This document shows, piece by piece, positions 1 to 7,489 of a stretch of DNA of 64,000 nt. The notes under the pieces were generated by a model. The model worked only from the letters and a program-made list of their open reading frames with translations, did no database searches and had not been told where the DNA came from. The stretch comes from Methylobacterium sp. J-067. Lineage in GTDB: Bacteria; Pseudomonadota; Alphaproteobacteria; Rhizobiales; Beijerinckiaceae. The stretch is from positions 1-64,000 of the forward strand of contig NZ_JAKSXZ010000081.1 of NCBI RefSeq assembly GCF_022829465.1. Reading direction: 5' to 3'. Position numbers and translations under genes: made by a program. Each line of letters begins with the position of its first letter. The first letter of the stretch is position 1.

Positions 1-2
1 AG

Positions 3-392
3 TCGCACACGAACGACCCGGAACTTGCTAAGCGTTTCCCGCTCAACATCGTCTCGCCCAAGAGCCACTACTTCCTGAACTCCTGCTACGCGAACATGGA
101 GGACAAGCAGAAGGGCCAGGGCGAGCAGTTCGTGATGATCAGCGCCGAGGATGCGCAGGCGCGGGGCATCCTGGACGGAGACCGGGTGAAGGTCGCCAAC
201 GACCGAGGCGCCTTCAAGGGCGTGGCGCGGATCACCGACGACGTGAAGTCCGGCATCGTGGTGGCGACGCTCGGCTACTGGCGCCAGCTCAACGAGGGCA
301 CGGTGAACAGCATCTCGTCGGGCGCCTTCACCGACATGGGCCACGCACCGTCCTTCTCGGACAACCTCGTCGAGGTCTCGCGCGCCAACTGA
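3..392 (+). CDS. Molybdopterin oxidoreductase, C-terminal part (5' truncated by window edge)
   Basis: About 129 residues of an open frame enter from the left edge and stop at TGA 390-392. The segment has the look of the molybdopterin-dinucleotide-binding domain that closes DMSO-reductase-family enzymes: a stretch reading IVSPKSHYFLNSCYAN, then a small beta-barrel with MISAEDAQARGILDGDRVKV and a late YWRQLNEGTVNSISSG segment. Such domains bind the pterin cofactor of formate dehydrogenase, nitrate reductase and related oxidoreductases. The catalytic and Fe-S parts lie outside the window, so the substrate cannot be named. It is followed after 28 bp by the convergent end of a histidine kinase gene. 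Confidence 0.75.
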   Translation, partial: SHTNDPELAKRFPLNIVSPKSHYFLNSCYANMEDKQKGQGEQFVMISAEDAQARGILDGDRVKVANDRGAFKGVARITDDVKSGIVVATLGYWRQLNEGTVNSISSGAFTDMGHAPSFSDNLVEVSRAN

Positions 393-420
393 GGGGGAGT
401 GACGGGCGGGAAGCCGCCCG

Positions 421-1443
421 TCAGCCCGCCGGCACGCTCATCTCGAAGCGCAGCCCGTCGCCGTCGATCGTGCGCGAGAAACGGCCACGCAGGCTGCGCT
501 CGATGGTCTGCTTCAGCAGCCGCGAGCCGAAGCCCGTTCCCTCGCCCTTCACCGCGCCGGGATCGGCCCCGCCCTCGCGCCACGTGAGCCGGATCGTGTC
601 GCCGGTCATGCTGCCCTCGACCCGCACCGCCCCGGACCCGGACAGCGCCCCGTACTTCGCCGAGTTGGTGGCGAGTTCGTGGAAGATCATCGCGTAGTCG
701 TTGGTGTATTCGGACCCGACGACGACACCCTCGTCGATGGCGACGTCGATGTTCTGGCCCTGATGGTAGGGCGAGAGGATCCGCTGCGCGAGGTCCTTCA
801 GGTGCACATGGCCCTGGTCTGACTTCTGCGAGCGCGTCGCCAGGGTCGTCGCCTCGTGGAGCACGCCGAAGCGGCGGGCGAGGTCTTCCGCGAAGGCGGG
901 CGTCGAGGTCGCCTCCCGCGCGACGATGGAGGTCAGGGCGCGGGCCACGCTGAACATGTTCGAGACCCGGTGCGCCAGTTCGGCGGTGAGGAGGCGTTCG
1001 GCCTCCTCCGCGCGCTTGTGCTCGGTCACGTCCATGAAGATGGCCTGGAGCCATTCGCCGACGCGCCCGGCCTCGCCGCCGACGCCCCGTGCGGAGATCC
1101 ACCGCGCCTCCGGTCCCATGCCGATGCGGAAATCGAAGCTGTAGGGCTGCGGGTCGGTGGCGCTGGCCTCCCATTCCCGGACCATCCCGAGGCGGTCTTC
1201 GAGGTTCACCTTCGCGAACAGCTCATCGATGCCGATGACCGTCTGCGTGGTGCCCCAGAATTCCTGGCAAAGGCTGTCGAGCCGCGCGAGGCGCCGCACC
1301 GGCGACCACGCCCACAGGGCGACGCCGCCGCGATGGATCGTGTCGCTGAAGCTCGCCAGCGTCCACGCCTCGTCCGCCGTTCCACCCCGCTCGGTCATGG
1401 CTGTCCGGGTTTGCTCTGTCAGGTCGGAGGGATCGAGACCCAT
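421..1443 (-). CDS. PAS-domain HWE/HisKA_2-type sensor histidine kinase
   Basis: A soluble sensor kinase of about 340 aa. An N-terminal PAS-like domain (about residues 30-145, ending in FMDVTEHKRAEE) precedes a HisKA_2/HWE core. The phospho-acceptor is His158 in ELAHRVSN; the ATP-binding domain shows HELATNSAKYGALS, a TWREGG motif and GFGSRLLKQ, typical of HWE kinases that feed alphaproteobacterial general-stress and light/energy signalling. No membrane segment is visible. I chose ATG 1443; an upstream in-frame ATG at 1518 would add 25 poorly conserved-looking residues. There is no adjacent response regulator, so the partner is unknown. The stop faces the molybdoenzyme fragment on the other strand. 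Confidence 0.82.
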   Translation of the reverse strand: MGLDPSDLTEQTRTAMTERGGTADEAWTLASFSDTIHRGGVALWAWSPVRRLARLDSLCQEFWGTTQTVIGIDELFAKVNLEDRLGMVREWEASATDPQPYSFDFRIGMGPEARWISARGVGGEAGRVGEWLQAIFMDVTEHKRAEEAERLLTAELAHRVSNMFSVARALTSIVAREATSTPAFAEDLARRFGVLHEATTLATRSQKSDQGHVHLKDLAQRILSPYHQGQNIDVAIDEGVVVGSEYTNDYAMIFHELATNSAKYGALSGSGAVRVEGSMTGDTIRLTWREGGADPGAVKGEGTGFGSRLLKQTIERSLRGRFSRTIDGDGLRFEMSVPAG

Positions 1444-1696
1444 GGGCGGGATTCTGTCTCCGTGGCACCCTCCGCGAGATGGAGGGAGGCGGGGCTTCGG
1501 CAAGGGGATCACGGTCATGCCTCACCGCGCGCGCCTGTCAAACACGGCGGATTGCCGCCTGCCGGCCGATTAGCCATTTTCGTTCACGCTGTGGCGAAGA
1601 AACCGCTGGTTGCGCAGATTCTGGCAATGCTCGTGTCTTAAACCGTGTGCCATAGCAGCGTCGACAACCAGTCGTCGCATCTTGCCGTTGGCACGA

Positions 1697-2311
1697 ATGA
1701 AGATCATCGCCCTTGCAACCGCCCTGACCCTGGCGGGTATAGGCCTCCTCACCGGTCGAGCGACGGCCGAGACCGGCCCGAGCGATCTCGGAAATCTGGT
1801 TTGGCGCGGGGGAGCGACCTCCCGCCGGGACGTGCAGGGCCGGGACATCTCGCCCGGCGACCTCCGGGACCGGCTGACCGTCGTGTCCTTCGCGAGCGCG
1901 GGTTGCACCATCCTCTGCGTCACGCGGACGATGGACCTCGACAGGCTCGCCCGCGACCTGCCCGCGTCGCTGCGGGACCGTGTCCGCTTCCTCGTGATCG
2001 GCACCGACCCCGCCGCCGACGACGACGCTCGGCTCCGCGCCTTCGCGGACGGGCTCCTCGGGCCCGACCGGCGCCTGCGCTTCCTCGCCTCAGATGCCGC
2101 GGAGACCAAGGCGCTCGCGGAGCAGCTGCGCTACCCGGCCGACCGCCTGCCGGAGCCGCCCCCGACGGTCCTCCTGTTCGACCGAAGGGGCAACCTCGCC
2201 ATGACCTATGGCGGCGATCCCCTGGACGCGCCCCGCCTGAACCGGGACCTCGCGACCCTCAACACCTTCACCCAGGGCGTCGGCCAGCCGGCCACGCCCT
2301 CCTCTCACTGA
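1697..2311 (+). CDS. SCO1/SenC-like thioredoxin-fold protein, exported, lacking the SCO histidine
   Basis: 204 aa beginning MKIIALATALTLAGIGLL, a clear signal peptide cut near the ATAE site. The mature part is thioredoxin-like: VVSFASAGC, a CxxxC pair (Cys70, Cys74), then VRFLVIGTDP and PPPTVLLFDRRGN, the pattern of SCO1/SenC copper chaperones. Family SCO proteins bind copper through CxxxC plus a distal His; here the only histidine in the protein is the last residue, so the usual third ligand is absent. It may act as a thiol-disulfide reductase or unusual copper carrier. It lies 35 bp upstream of a copper radical oxidase gene on the same strand, suggesting co-transcription and a maturation role (inference). 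An upstream start at 1610 is possible but would bury the signal peptide. Confidence 0.75.
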   Translation: MKIIALATALTLAGIGLLTGRATAETGPSDLGNLVWRGGATSRRDVQGRDISPGDLRDRLTVVSFASAGCTILCVTRTMDLDRLARDLPASLRDRVRFLVIGTDPAADDDARLRAFADGLLGPDRRLRFLASDAAETKALAEQLRYPADRLPEPPPTVLLFDRRGNLAMTYGGDPLDAPRLNRDLATLNTFTQGVGQPATPSSH

Positions 2312-2346
2312 CCCCCAACCCCCGACAACGGACCACGGACCCCGAC

Positions 2347-5022
2347 ATGACCGTCTCGACCCCCTCCCACGCCGCTTCGCGGGCGCGCCGGATCGCGCTC
2401 CTCTCGGCCACGATGCTGGCGGGCAGCCTGCTCACCCCGGCCGAGGCCGCACTGTTCAAGGTGGTCGTGAACCAAGTGCCGGATCCACTCCTGACGGGCC
2501 TGTCGATCCCGTCCAACGCGGCGACGATCGGGATGTATTCCGGCGTCTATAACTGGCCGATCAACGCCATCACCCTCGGCCTGCTGCCGAACGGCAAGGT
2601 CGTGTCCTACGGCACGGCGGTCAACGATCCGGCCATCCAAGACGGCCGCACCTTCGACATCTGGGATCCGAGCAAGGCCGGCGCGTCGAATGCCCATGTG
2701 ACGCTCCAGGGCGTGGTCGGCGTCAACAGCTTCTGCGCCGCGCAGGCGTACCGGCTCGACGGCTCGCTGATCTCCTCCGGCGGCATCTTCGACAACGGTA
2801 ACGACAAGGGTAGCGTCATCCTCAACCCGAGCGCCACGTCCCTCGGTGCCGTCTCGGCCAAGCTCGCCAACGACCGCTACTATGCAAGCATGCTGACCCT
2901 GCCGAACGGCAAGCAGGTCATCTTCGGCGGCACATACCCCTACGCCGCGGTCAACGGGAATCCGCAGGGCGCGATCGACAGCGGCCAAATGAACGCCATG
3001 ACGCCGGAACTCTTCGACGGCACACAGTGGAACAGCCTGTTCGGTGCCAACAGCCGCGACGCCTCCGGCCCGGACAACAGTCGCTACTGGTTCCCGCGCG
3101 CCTGGGTCGCGCCGAACGGAAAGGTCTTCGGCATCGCTTCCGACAAGATGTGGTACCTCGACACGACCGGCAACGGCTCCATCACGGCCATGAACTTCCT
3201 CAGCCCGCAGAAGAACGTGGGCTCGGCCAACGATGCGCCGAACGTCGGCCCCGGCTCGACGGCGGTGATGTACGACACCGGCAAGATCCTCCAGGTCGGC
3301 GGCAACGCCTACACGAACGGCGACGGGTACCTGTCCTCGAACCGCGCGACCACCATCGACATCAACGGCGCCACCCCCGTCGTGAAGGACGTCGCGCCGA
3401 TGCAGTACGGCCGCGCCTTCGCCAACGCCACGGTGCTGCCGACGGGCTTGGTCATGATCAACGGCGGCAGCCTGCATGTCGATGACGCCGGCCCCAGCGC
3501 CGTCACCCAGACCGAAATCTGGAACCCCGTCAGCAACCTATGGATCCACGCCGCCTCGGCCACGATCTATCGCGGCTACCATTCCAGCGCGATCCTGATG
3601 CAGAACGGCGCCGTGCTGACCTCCGGCGGCGGCAGCCCCGGCCCGGTGGCGAACCAGAACTCCGAGATCTACTACCCGCCCTACCTGTTCACCGGCACGA
3701 ACGGTGGCTCGGCGCTCGCCCCGCGCCCGCAGATCGTCAGCCTCGCGACGCTCCAATTGCCCTATAGCCAGAGCACCCAGTTCGAGCTGACCTCGCAGAA
3801 CGGCCTGTCCCAGGTCGTCCTGGTCGGGAACGGCCTCGTGACCCACGCCTTCAACTCGACCCAGCGCCGTTACGTCGCCAGCTTCTCCCAGTCGGGCAAC
3901 ACGGTGACGGTCCAGACGCCCTCCTCGGGCAACATCGTCCCGCCGGGCTATTACCAGCTCATCGCCATCGACAAGAACGGCGTACCTTCCCCGGGCGTGA
4001 TCGTGGCGGTCGGCAACACCGTCGCCGCTCCCACGCAGGCCACGACCTACGTCGCCTCCGCGCAGGGCAGCACCGGCAGCGGCGGCACGGGTGGCGGCGG
4101 CACCGGCGGTTCGAGCAACGGCGGCTCCAACGGCGGCGGGACGTCCGGCTCCGGCACGTCCGGCGGCCTCGGCACCGTGTCCGGCACCGTCGACGTCCTG
4201 AAGCCGTCGCATACCGGCATGTGCCTCGCGATCAGCCCCGGCAACACCAGCGACCGGGGCCCGGTGACCCAGCAGCCCTGCAACGGCTCCAACGAGCAGC
4301 TGTGGCGCCAGACCTCGGTCAGCGGCGGCACGACCTACACCAACATCGCTTCCGGCAAATGCCTGGATCTCACCCTCGACACCCAGCCGGTCTCCGCCGG
4401 CGCCGCGATCTACCAATACAGCTGCCATGGCGGCAGCAACCAAGTGTGGCAGGCCAAGCCGCAGGGCGTCGGCAGTGCCCTGGTCTCGGCCTATAACGGG
4501 CTCTGCGTCGGCATCTTCGGCGCCTCGACCCAGGCGGGCACGGGCACGGTCGGCTGGACCTGCTTGGGCGTGCCGGACCAGACCTACACCGGGAACGGCG
4601 GCCGTCCCCTCGTGTCGGCGCAGTCGGGCCTCTGCCTGTCGGTGCCCGCAGGGAACAAGGACGACCGCGCTCCGGTGACCCAGCAGACCTGCACCGGCGC
4701 CGCCGAACAGCAATGGCGCGCGACCACCGGCAACGGTGGAACGGCCTACGTGAATGTCGCTTCCGGCAAGTGCCTGGACCAGTCCCTCGACAACCAGCCC
4801 GCTGGCCCCGGCGCTGCGGTCTACCAGTACACGTGCGCCAACGTGAACAACCAAGCCTGGACGCCCAAGACGCAGGGCGGGGGCAGCAACCTCGTCTCGG
4901 TGAACTCCAAGCTCTGCCTCGGCGTGCTCGGTGGCACCGGTCAGGCGGGCCTGGGCACGGTGGTCTGGACCTGCAACGGAGCGGCCGACCAGATCTTCAA
5001 CTCAACTGCCTCGAAGCTCTGA
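2347..5022 (+). CDS. Secreted galactose-oxidase/glyoxal-oxidase-like copper radical oxidase with two ricin-type lectin domains
   Basis: 891 aa. A signal peptide (RRIALLSATMLAGSLLTPAEA) is followed by a seven-bladed kelch-type catalytic domain (about 35-500), a DUF1929/E-set-like domain, a Gly/Ser/Thr linker (about 572-612) and two ricin-B beta-trefoils (about 612-748 and 752-890) with degenerate QxW repeats (NEQLW, NQVW, EQQW, NQAW). By motif comparison the galactose oxidase copper site is complete: Cys130 and Tyr179 as the thioether pair, axial Tyr411 and His412 (GYHSS), and His500 (VTHAFNSTQRR). The family oxidises primary alcohols or aldehydes to give H2O2; the lectin domains suggest a carbohydrate polymer target. 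The gene follows a SCO-like gene and overlaps the convergent gspK end by 21 bp. ATG 2347 was chosen because the signal peptide starts there. Substrate unknown. Confidence 0.88.
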   Translation: MTVSTPSHAASRARRIALLSATMLAGSLLTPAEAALFKVVVNQVPDPLLTGLSIPSNAATIGMYSGVYNWPINAITLGLLPNGKVVSYGTAVNDPAIQDGRTFDIWDPSKAGASNAHVTLQGVVGVNSFCAAQAYRLDGSLISSGGIFDNGNDKGSVILNPSATSLGAVSAKLANDRYYASMLTLPNGKQVIFGGTYPYAAVNGNPQGAIDSGQMNAMTPELFDGTQWNSLFGANSRDASGPDNSRYWFPRAWVAPNGKVFGIASDKMWYLDTTGNGSITAMNFLSPQKNVGSANDAPNVGPGSTAVMYDTGKILQVGGNAYTNGDGYLSSNRATTIDINGATPVVKDVAPMQYGRAFANATVLPTGLVMINGGSLHVDDAGPSAVTQTEIWNPVSNLWIHAASATIYRGYHSSAILMQNGAVLTSGGGSPGPVANQNSEIYYPPYLFTGTNGGSALAPRPQIVSLATLQLPYSQSTQFELTSQNGLSQVVLVGNGLVTHAFNSTQRRYVASFSQSGNTVTVQTPSSGNIVPPGYYQLIAIDKNGVPSPGVIVAVGNTVAAPTQATTYVASAQGSTGSGGTGGGGTGGSSNGGSNGGGTSGSGTSGGLGTVSGTVDVLKPSHTGMCLAISPGNTSDRGPVTQQPCNGSNEQLWRQTSVSGGTTYTNIASGKCLDLTLDTQPVSAGAAIYQYSCHGGSNQVWQAKPQGVGSALVSAYNGLCVGIFGASTQAGTGTVGWTCLGVPDQTYTGNGGRPLVSAQSGLCLSVPAGNKDDRAPVTQQTCTGAAEQQWRATTGNGGTAYVNVASGKCLDQSLDNQPAGPGAAVYQYTCANVNNQAWTPKTQGGGSNLVSVNSKLCLGVLGGTGQAGLGTVVWTCNGAADQIFNSTASKL
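4060..4185 (+). repeat. Low-complexity Gly/Ser/Thr linker coding repeat
   Basis: Repeated GGC/AGC/ACC codons encode a Gly-Ser-Thr linker between the oxidase and the first lectin domain. It is a flexible tether, typical of secreted multi-domain carbohydrate-active enzymes, and a likely site of length variation between strains. Confidence 0.8.
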
Positions 5023-5907
5023 GGTCGTCAGCACCGCGCGGATCGCGGCGCAGGCGGGGTGATCAACGCCGGGCGTGGCGGACAAGGCCACGCCCGGTTG
5101 CCAGACGAGGAAGTCGGTCCCGGTCCGGGTGCCGCCGAGGGCATAGACCCCGACGCGCCCGGCCCGCGCCGTCCCCTGCACGAGGGTGACGGACATGCGG
5201 AAATACTGGCGCGGGGAGGGTGATCGCTTCCCGTCCTGCGGCGGCATCGGGCCCGAGGGCCGCAACCGCCGCATCAGCGAGGCGAGGTCGAACGACCCTG
5301 CCTCGTTGTAGACCGTGAGCGCCGGTTGCAGACGCGCCGCGATCTCGGGCGTCATCGACGGAAGCCGCCCGATCTCATCGACGCTGAGAAACGGCCCGTT
5401 GCGCGGGCCGTAGGCGAGGCCCCGGGCGCGGTACTGCGCCAGTTCGGCGCCGCCATTGGGCTCCGGCACGTCGTCCGCGTCGCGGTAGTCGGCGATCTCC
5501 GCGCCGAGGGCGAGGGCGGCGGAATCGGGCACGCCGAGAAGCCGGAAGGCCTCCTCCATTGCCGGGCGCGGCGTGCGGTTCAGATCGATCAGGCGGCCCT
5601 GATCCTCCAGGGACAGGACGGCCACGCGGCCGGAGGGGAGGGCGCAGGCGACGGGGCTGCCGTCTTCCGGCAGGCCGAGCCCGGCGAGGCGGTAGGTCCG
5701 GCCCACCGCGAGGTCGTGGGCGAGGAGCCGGGTGATGCCGTCCGCCATACCCTGCAGGTTCACGAGGTCGGCGCGGGTGCGGGCGAGGGCGGCGTTGGCC
5801 CGCGTCTGCAGGATCGCCGTGGCGAGGACCGCGCTGACGGCGGCGAGCACCATGACCACCGAGACGAGGACGAAGCCGTCCTCTCCCTGCCGGTCGCCGC
5901 CGTTCAC
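5002..5907 (-). CDS. gspK: Type II secretion minor pseudopilin GspK
   Basis: 301 aa. A short basic leader is followed by a prepilin-type sequence (GEDG|FVLVSVVMVLAAVSAV) and a large periplasmic domain with the SAM-like arrangement of GspK, including YRDADDVPEPNGG, the proline-rich NGPFLSVDEIGRLP and MTPEIAARLQPALTVY. As usual for GspK, the Glu at position 5 of the mature protein is missing (Ser here). GspK caps the type II pseudopilus with GspI and GspJ. The gene is last in gspH-I-J-K and starts inside the 4-bp overlap with gspJ. Its 3' end overlaps the 3' end of the convergent oxidase gene, which encodes a plausible exported substrate. Confidence 0.9.
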   Translation of the reverse strand: MNGGDRQGEDGFVLVSVVMVLAAVSAVLATAILQTRANAALARTRADLVNLQGMADGITRLLAHDLAVGRTYRLAGLGLPEDGSPVACALPSGRVAVLSLEDQGRLIDLNRTPRPAMEEAFRLLGVPDSAALALGAEIADYRDADDVPEPNGGAELAQYRARGLAYGPRNGPFLSVDEIGRLPSMTPEIAARLQPALTVYNEAGSFDLASLMRRLRPSGPMPPQDGKRSPSPRQYFRMSVTLVQGTARAGRVGVYALGGTRTGTDFLVWQPGVALSATPGVDHPACAAIRAVLTTSELRGS

Positions 5908-6515
5908 CGGATGTCTCCCGTGGCGATGAGGAGAGGCGGCCAGCGCCGGGCGTCCGCCGGGGCGAAGGCGATCCGCACCTCGATGAGGTCGGGCTGACGA
6001 TCGCGCCGGGCCCAGGCCTCCGCCCAGGTGGCGGGCATCCCCTTGGCCTGCGCACCGTAATAGCGCAGCCCGAGGCCGGCGACCCGTTCCAGCAGCACCT
6101 CCGAGCGGGCCGTCGCCGCCGTGCCCTGAAGGGTTTCGAGGGGGATGCGCCGTTCCACGAGATCGAAGCCGCCATCCCCGCGCGGGATTCCGGCCAGCGT
6201 CGCGACGAGTTCCGCCGGGCGCTCGACGGCGCGGTCCGGAGCGATGGCCGCCGAGAGGCCGACCGGCCCACCCTCGAGGACCGGTTGGGTGCCGTCCATG
6301 TGGCGGCTGGCGAGGCTCCCGAAGGTGCGCGTCAGGTGATCGCGCACCGCGCGGACCTGTCCCGATCCCTCGGCGGCGGCGACGGCGGCGGAGGTCCGCC
6401 CCGCGACGCGTATCGTCTCGATCAGCAGCACGCCGACGAGGGCGGCGAGCGCCAGGGAGACCAGCACCTCGACCAGCGCGAAGCCATCCTGCGAGCCGGG
6501 CTTGCCCTCACGCAT
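5904..6515 (-). CDS. gspJ: Type II secretion minor pseudopilin GspJ
   Basis: 203 aa with leader MREGKPGSQDG and cleavage before FALVEVLVSLALAALVGVLL, carrying the mature Glu5 needed for assembly. The globular region is poorly conserved but contains YYGAQAKGMPATWAEAW and IEVRIAFAPADARRW, similar to the GspJ region that follows the pseudopilin helix. It would be inserted by the Sec pathway, processed by a prepilin peptidase not found in this window, and assembled at the pseudopilus tip. The start overlaps the gspI stop by 8 bp and its stop overlaps the gspK start by 4 bp, so the four genes are translationally coupled. Confidence 0.82.
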   Translation of the reverse strand: MREGKPGSQDGFALVEVLVSLALAALVGVLLIETIRVAGRTSAAVAAAEGSGQVRAVRDHLTRTFGSLASRHMDGTQPVLEGGPVGLSAAIAPDRAVERPAELVATLAGIPRGDGGFDLVERRIPLETLQGTAATARSEVLLERVAGLGLRYYGAQAKGMPATWAEAWARRDRQPDLIEVRIAFAPADARRWPPLLIATGDIR

Positions 6516-6894
6516 CGGGCTTGCCCGGCACGAGGGTGGTGTAGACCGGCCGCCCCTCCGGGCCGCCGAGCGTCAGGACGAGGCGCCACACCGCCGGGCC
6601 GCGCCGCGCGGGCAGGGCGGCGCGCACGTCGCTCACCACGAGCGTCCAGGGGCGCCCATCCGCGAAGCGCCCCTCGCCGATCCCGGCCACCAGGGGGCCC
6701 GCCGCGATCCGGTGGAGGCAGATCGATTCGGCCTCGTCGGCCTCGTTCTGCCACAGGGCGGCGCGGCGCAGGCCCGTCACCGTCTCTCCCGCGATCTGCA
6801 GGGCGAGGATCATGCCGATGGCGGCGATGGCGAAGGCCACCAGCACCTCGACCACGGTGAAGCCGTCCTCGCCGCCGGATCGGGATGCGCTCAC
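6508..6894 (-). CDS. gspI: Type II secretion minor pseudopilin GspI
   Basis: 128 aa with prepilin leader MSASRSGGEDG and mature start FTVVEVLVAFAIAAIGMILAL (Glu5 present). The short globular part (RRAALWQNEADEAESICLHRI, then a strand-rich segment ending TTLVPGKPDA) fits GspI in size and order. GspI starts the formation of the H-I-J-K tip complex. The ATG overlaps the gspH stop by 4 bp (ATGA) and the stop overlaps gspJ. Assignment as I rather than another minor pseudopilin rests on operon position and length. Confidence 0.8.
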   Translation of the reverse strand: MSASRSGGEDGFTVVEVLVAFAIAAIGMILALQIAGETVTGLRRAALWQNEADEAESICLHRIAAGPLVAGIGEGRFADGRPWTLVVSDVRAALPARRGPAVWRLVLTLGGPEGRPVYTTLVPGKPDA

Positions 6895-7343
6895 GGCAGC
6901 GTCCCCCGTGAGACGCGGCCGAGCAGCATGCCGACGGTCAGCACCCGCCCGCCGATGACGATGCGCCCGCCGCTCGATCCGCCGTCCGGCAGGAAACGGA
7001 TCTCGCCCGGCGTCGCCGTCGCGGCCTCCTCGACCTGCACGAGGACCGGCAGGGGTGCCGTCGCGATGGGCGCCGCGCCTGGCCTCGGGGAGAGGAACCG
7101 CCCCGATTCGGGCTCGAACACGAGATGCGCGGTCTCGCCGGAGCGCAGAGCCTGCACCCGCAGCAGGGCCATCTCCGCGCCGAGGGTGGCGGCGATCCGG
7201 TCGGCCCGGCGCCCGACGCCGCTGCCGGCGAACTGCGTCGCGACTGCCGCCGCGAGGCCGAGAATCACCAGGGTCACGAGCATCTCCACCAGGGTGAAGC
7301 CCGCGTCTTCGCCTGCCTCCTCCAGGGTTGCTCGGGCCGACAC
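6891..7343 (-). CDS. gspH: Type II secretion minor pseudopilin GspH
   Basis: 150 aa from a GTG start at 7343. I prefer this to the upstream start at 7475 because it gives a normal leader of about 15 residues before AG|FTLVEMLVTLVILGLAAAV and has GGGAG 10 bp upstream. After the pseudopilin helix (Glu5 present) come the GspH-typical ALRSGETAHLVFEPESGRF and PGEIRFLPDGGSSGGRIVI segments. It heads the gspHIJK operon; the remaining type II genes (C-G, L, M) are not nearby, so this is a split locus. The 7344-7489 gap to the divergent binding-protein gene must hold both promoters, but I see no convincing sigma70 boxes. Confidence 0.8.
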   Translation of the reverse strand: MSARATLEEAGEDAGFTLVEMLVTLVILGLAAAVATQFAGSGVGRRADRIAATLGAEMALLRVQALRSGETAHLVFEPESGRFLSPRPGAAPIATAPLPVLVQVEEAATATPGEIRFLPDGGSSGGRIVIGGRVLTVGMLLGRVSRGTLP

Positions 7344-7489
7344 GTTCGCGAATTCTCCCAACCCCGGCGCGAGGTTGCCCGCGCGTGAGACAACCGGAGC
7401 GTGGTGAAGATTCGGTTTCGAGGCTTGGCCGGTGCCAATGGCCCGGCCCATGCTACGCTCGCGTGCCTTCCACAACGGAGCGTGTGATC

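Noticed and set aside
1645..2346. Upstream extension of the copper oxidase frame to 1645
   Set aside because: The added stretch runs through the SCO-like gene in another frame, is Arg/Pro-rich, and the signal peptide sits right at 2347.
7344..7475. GspH start at 7475
   Set aside because: Would give a 59-residue leader before the pseudopilin cleavage site; GTG 7343 gives a normal 15-residue leader with a good ribosome site.
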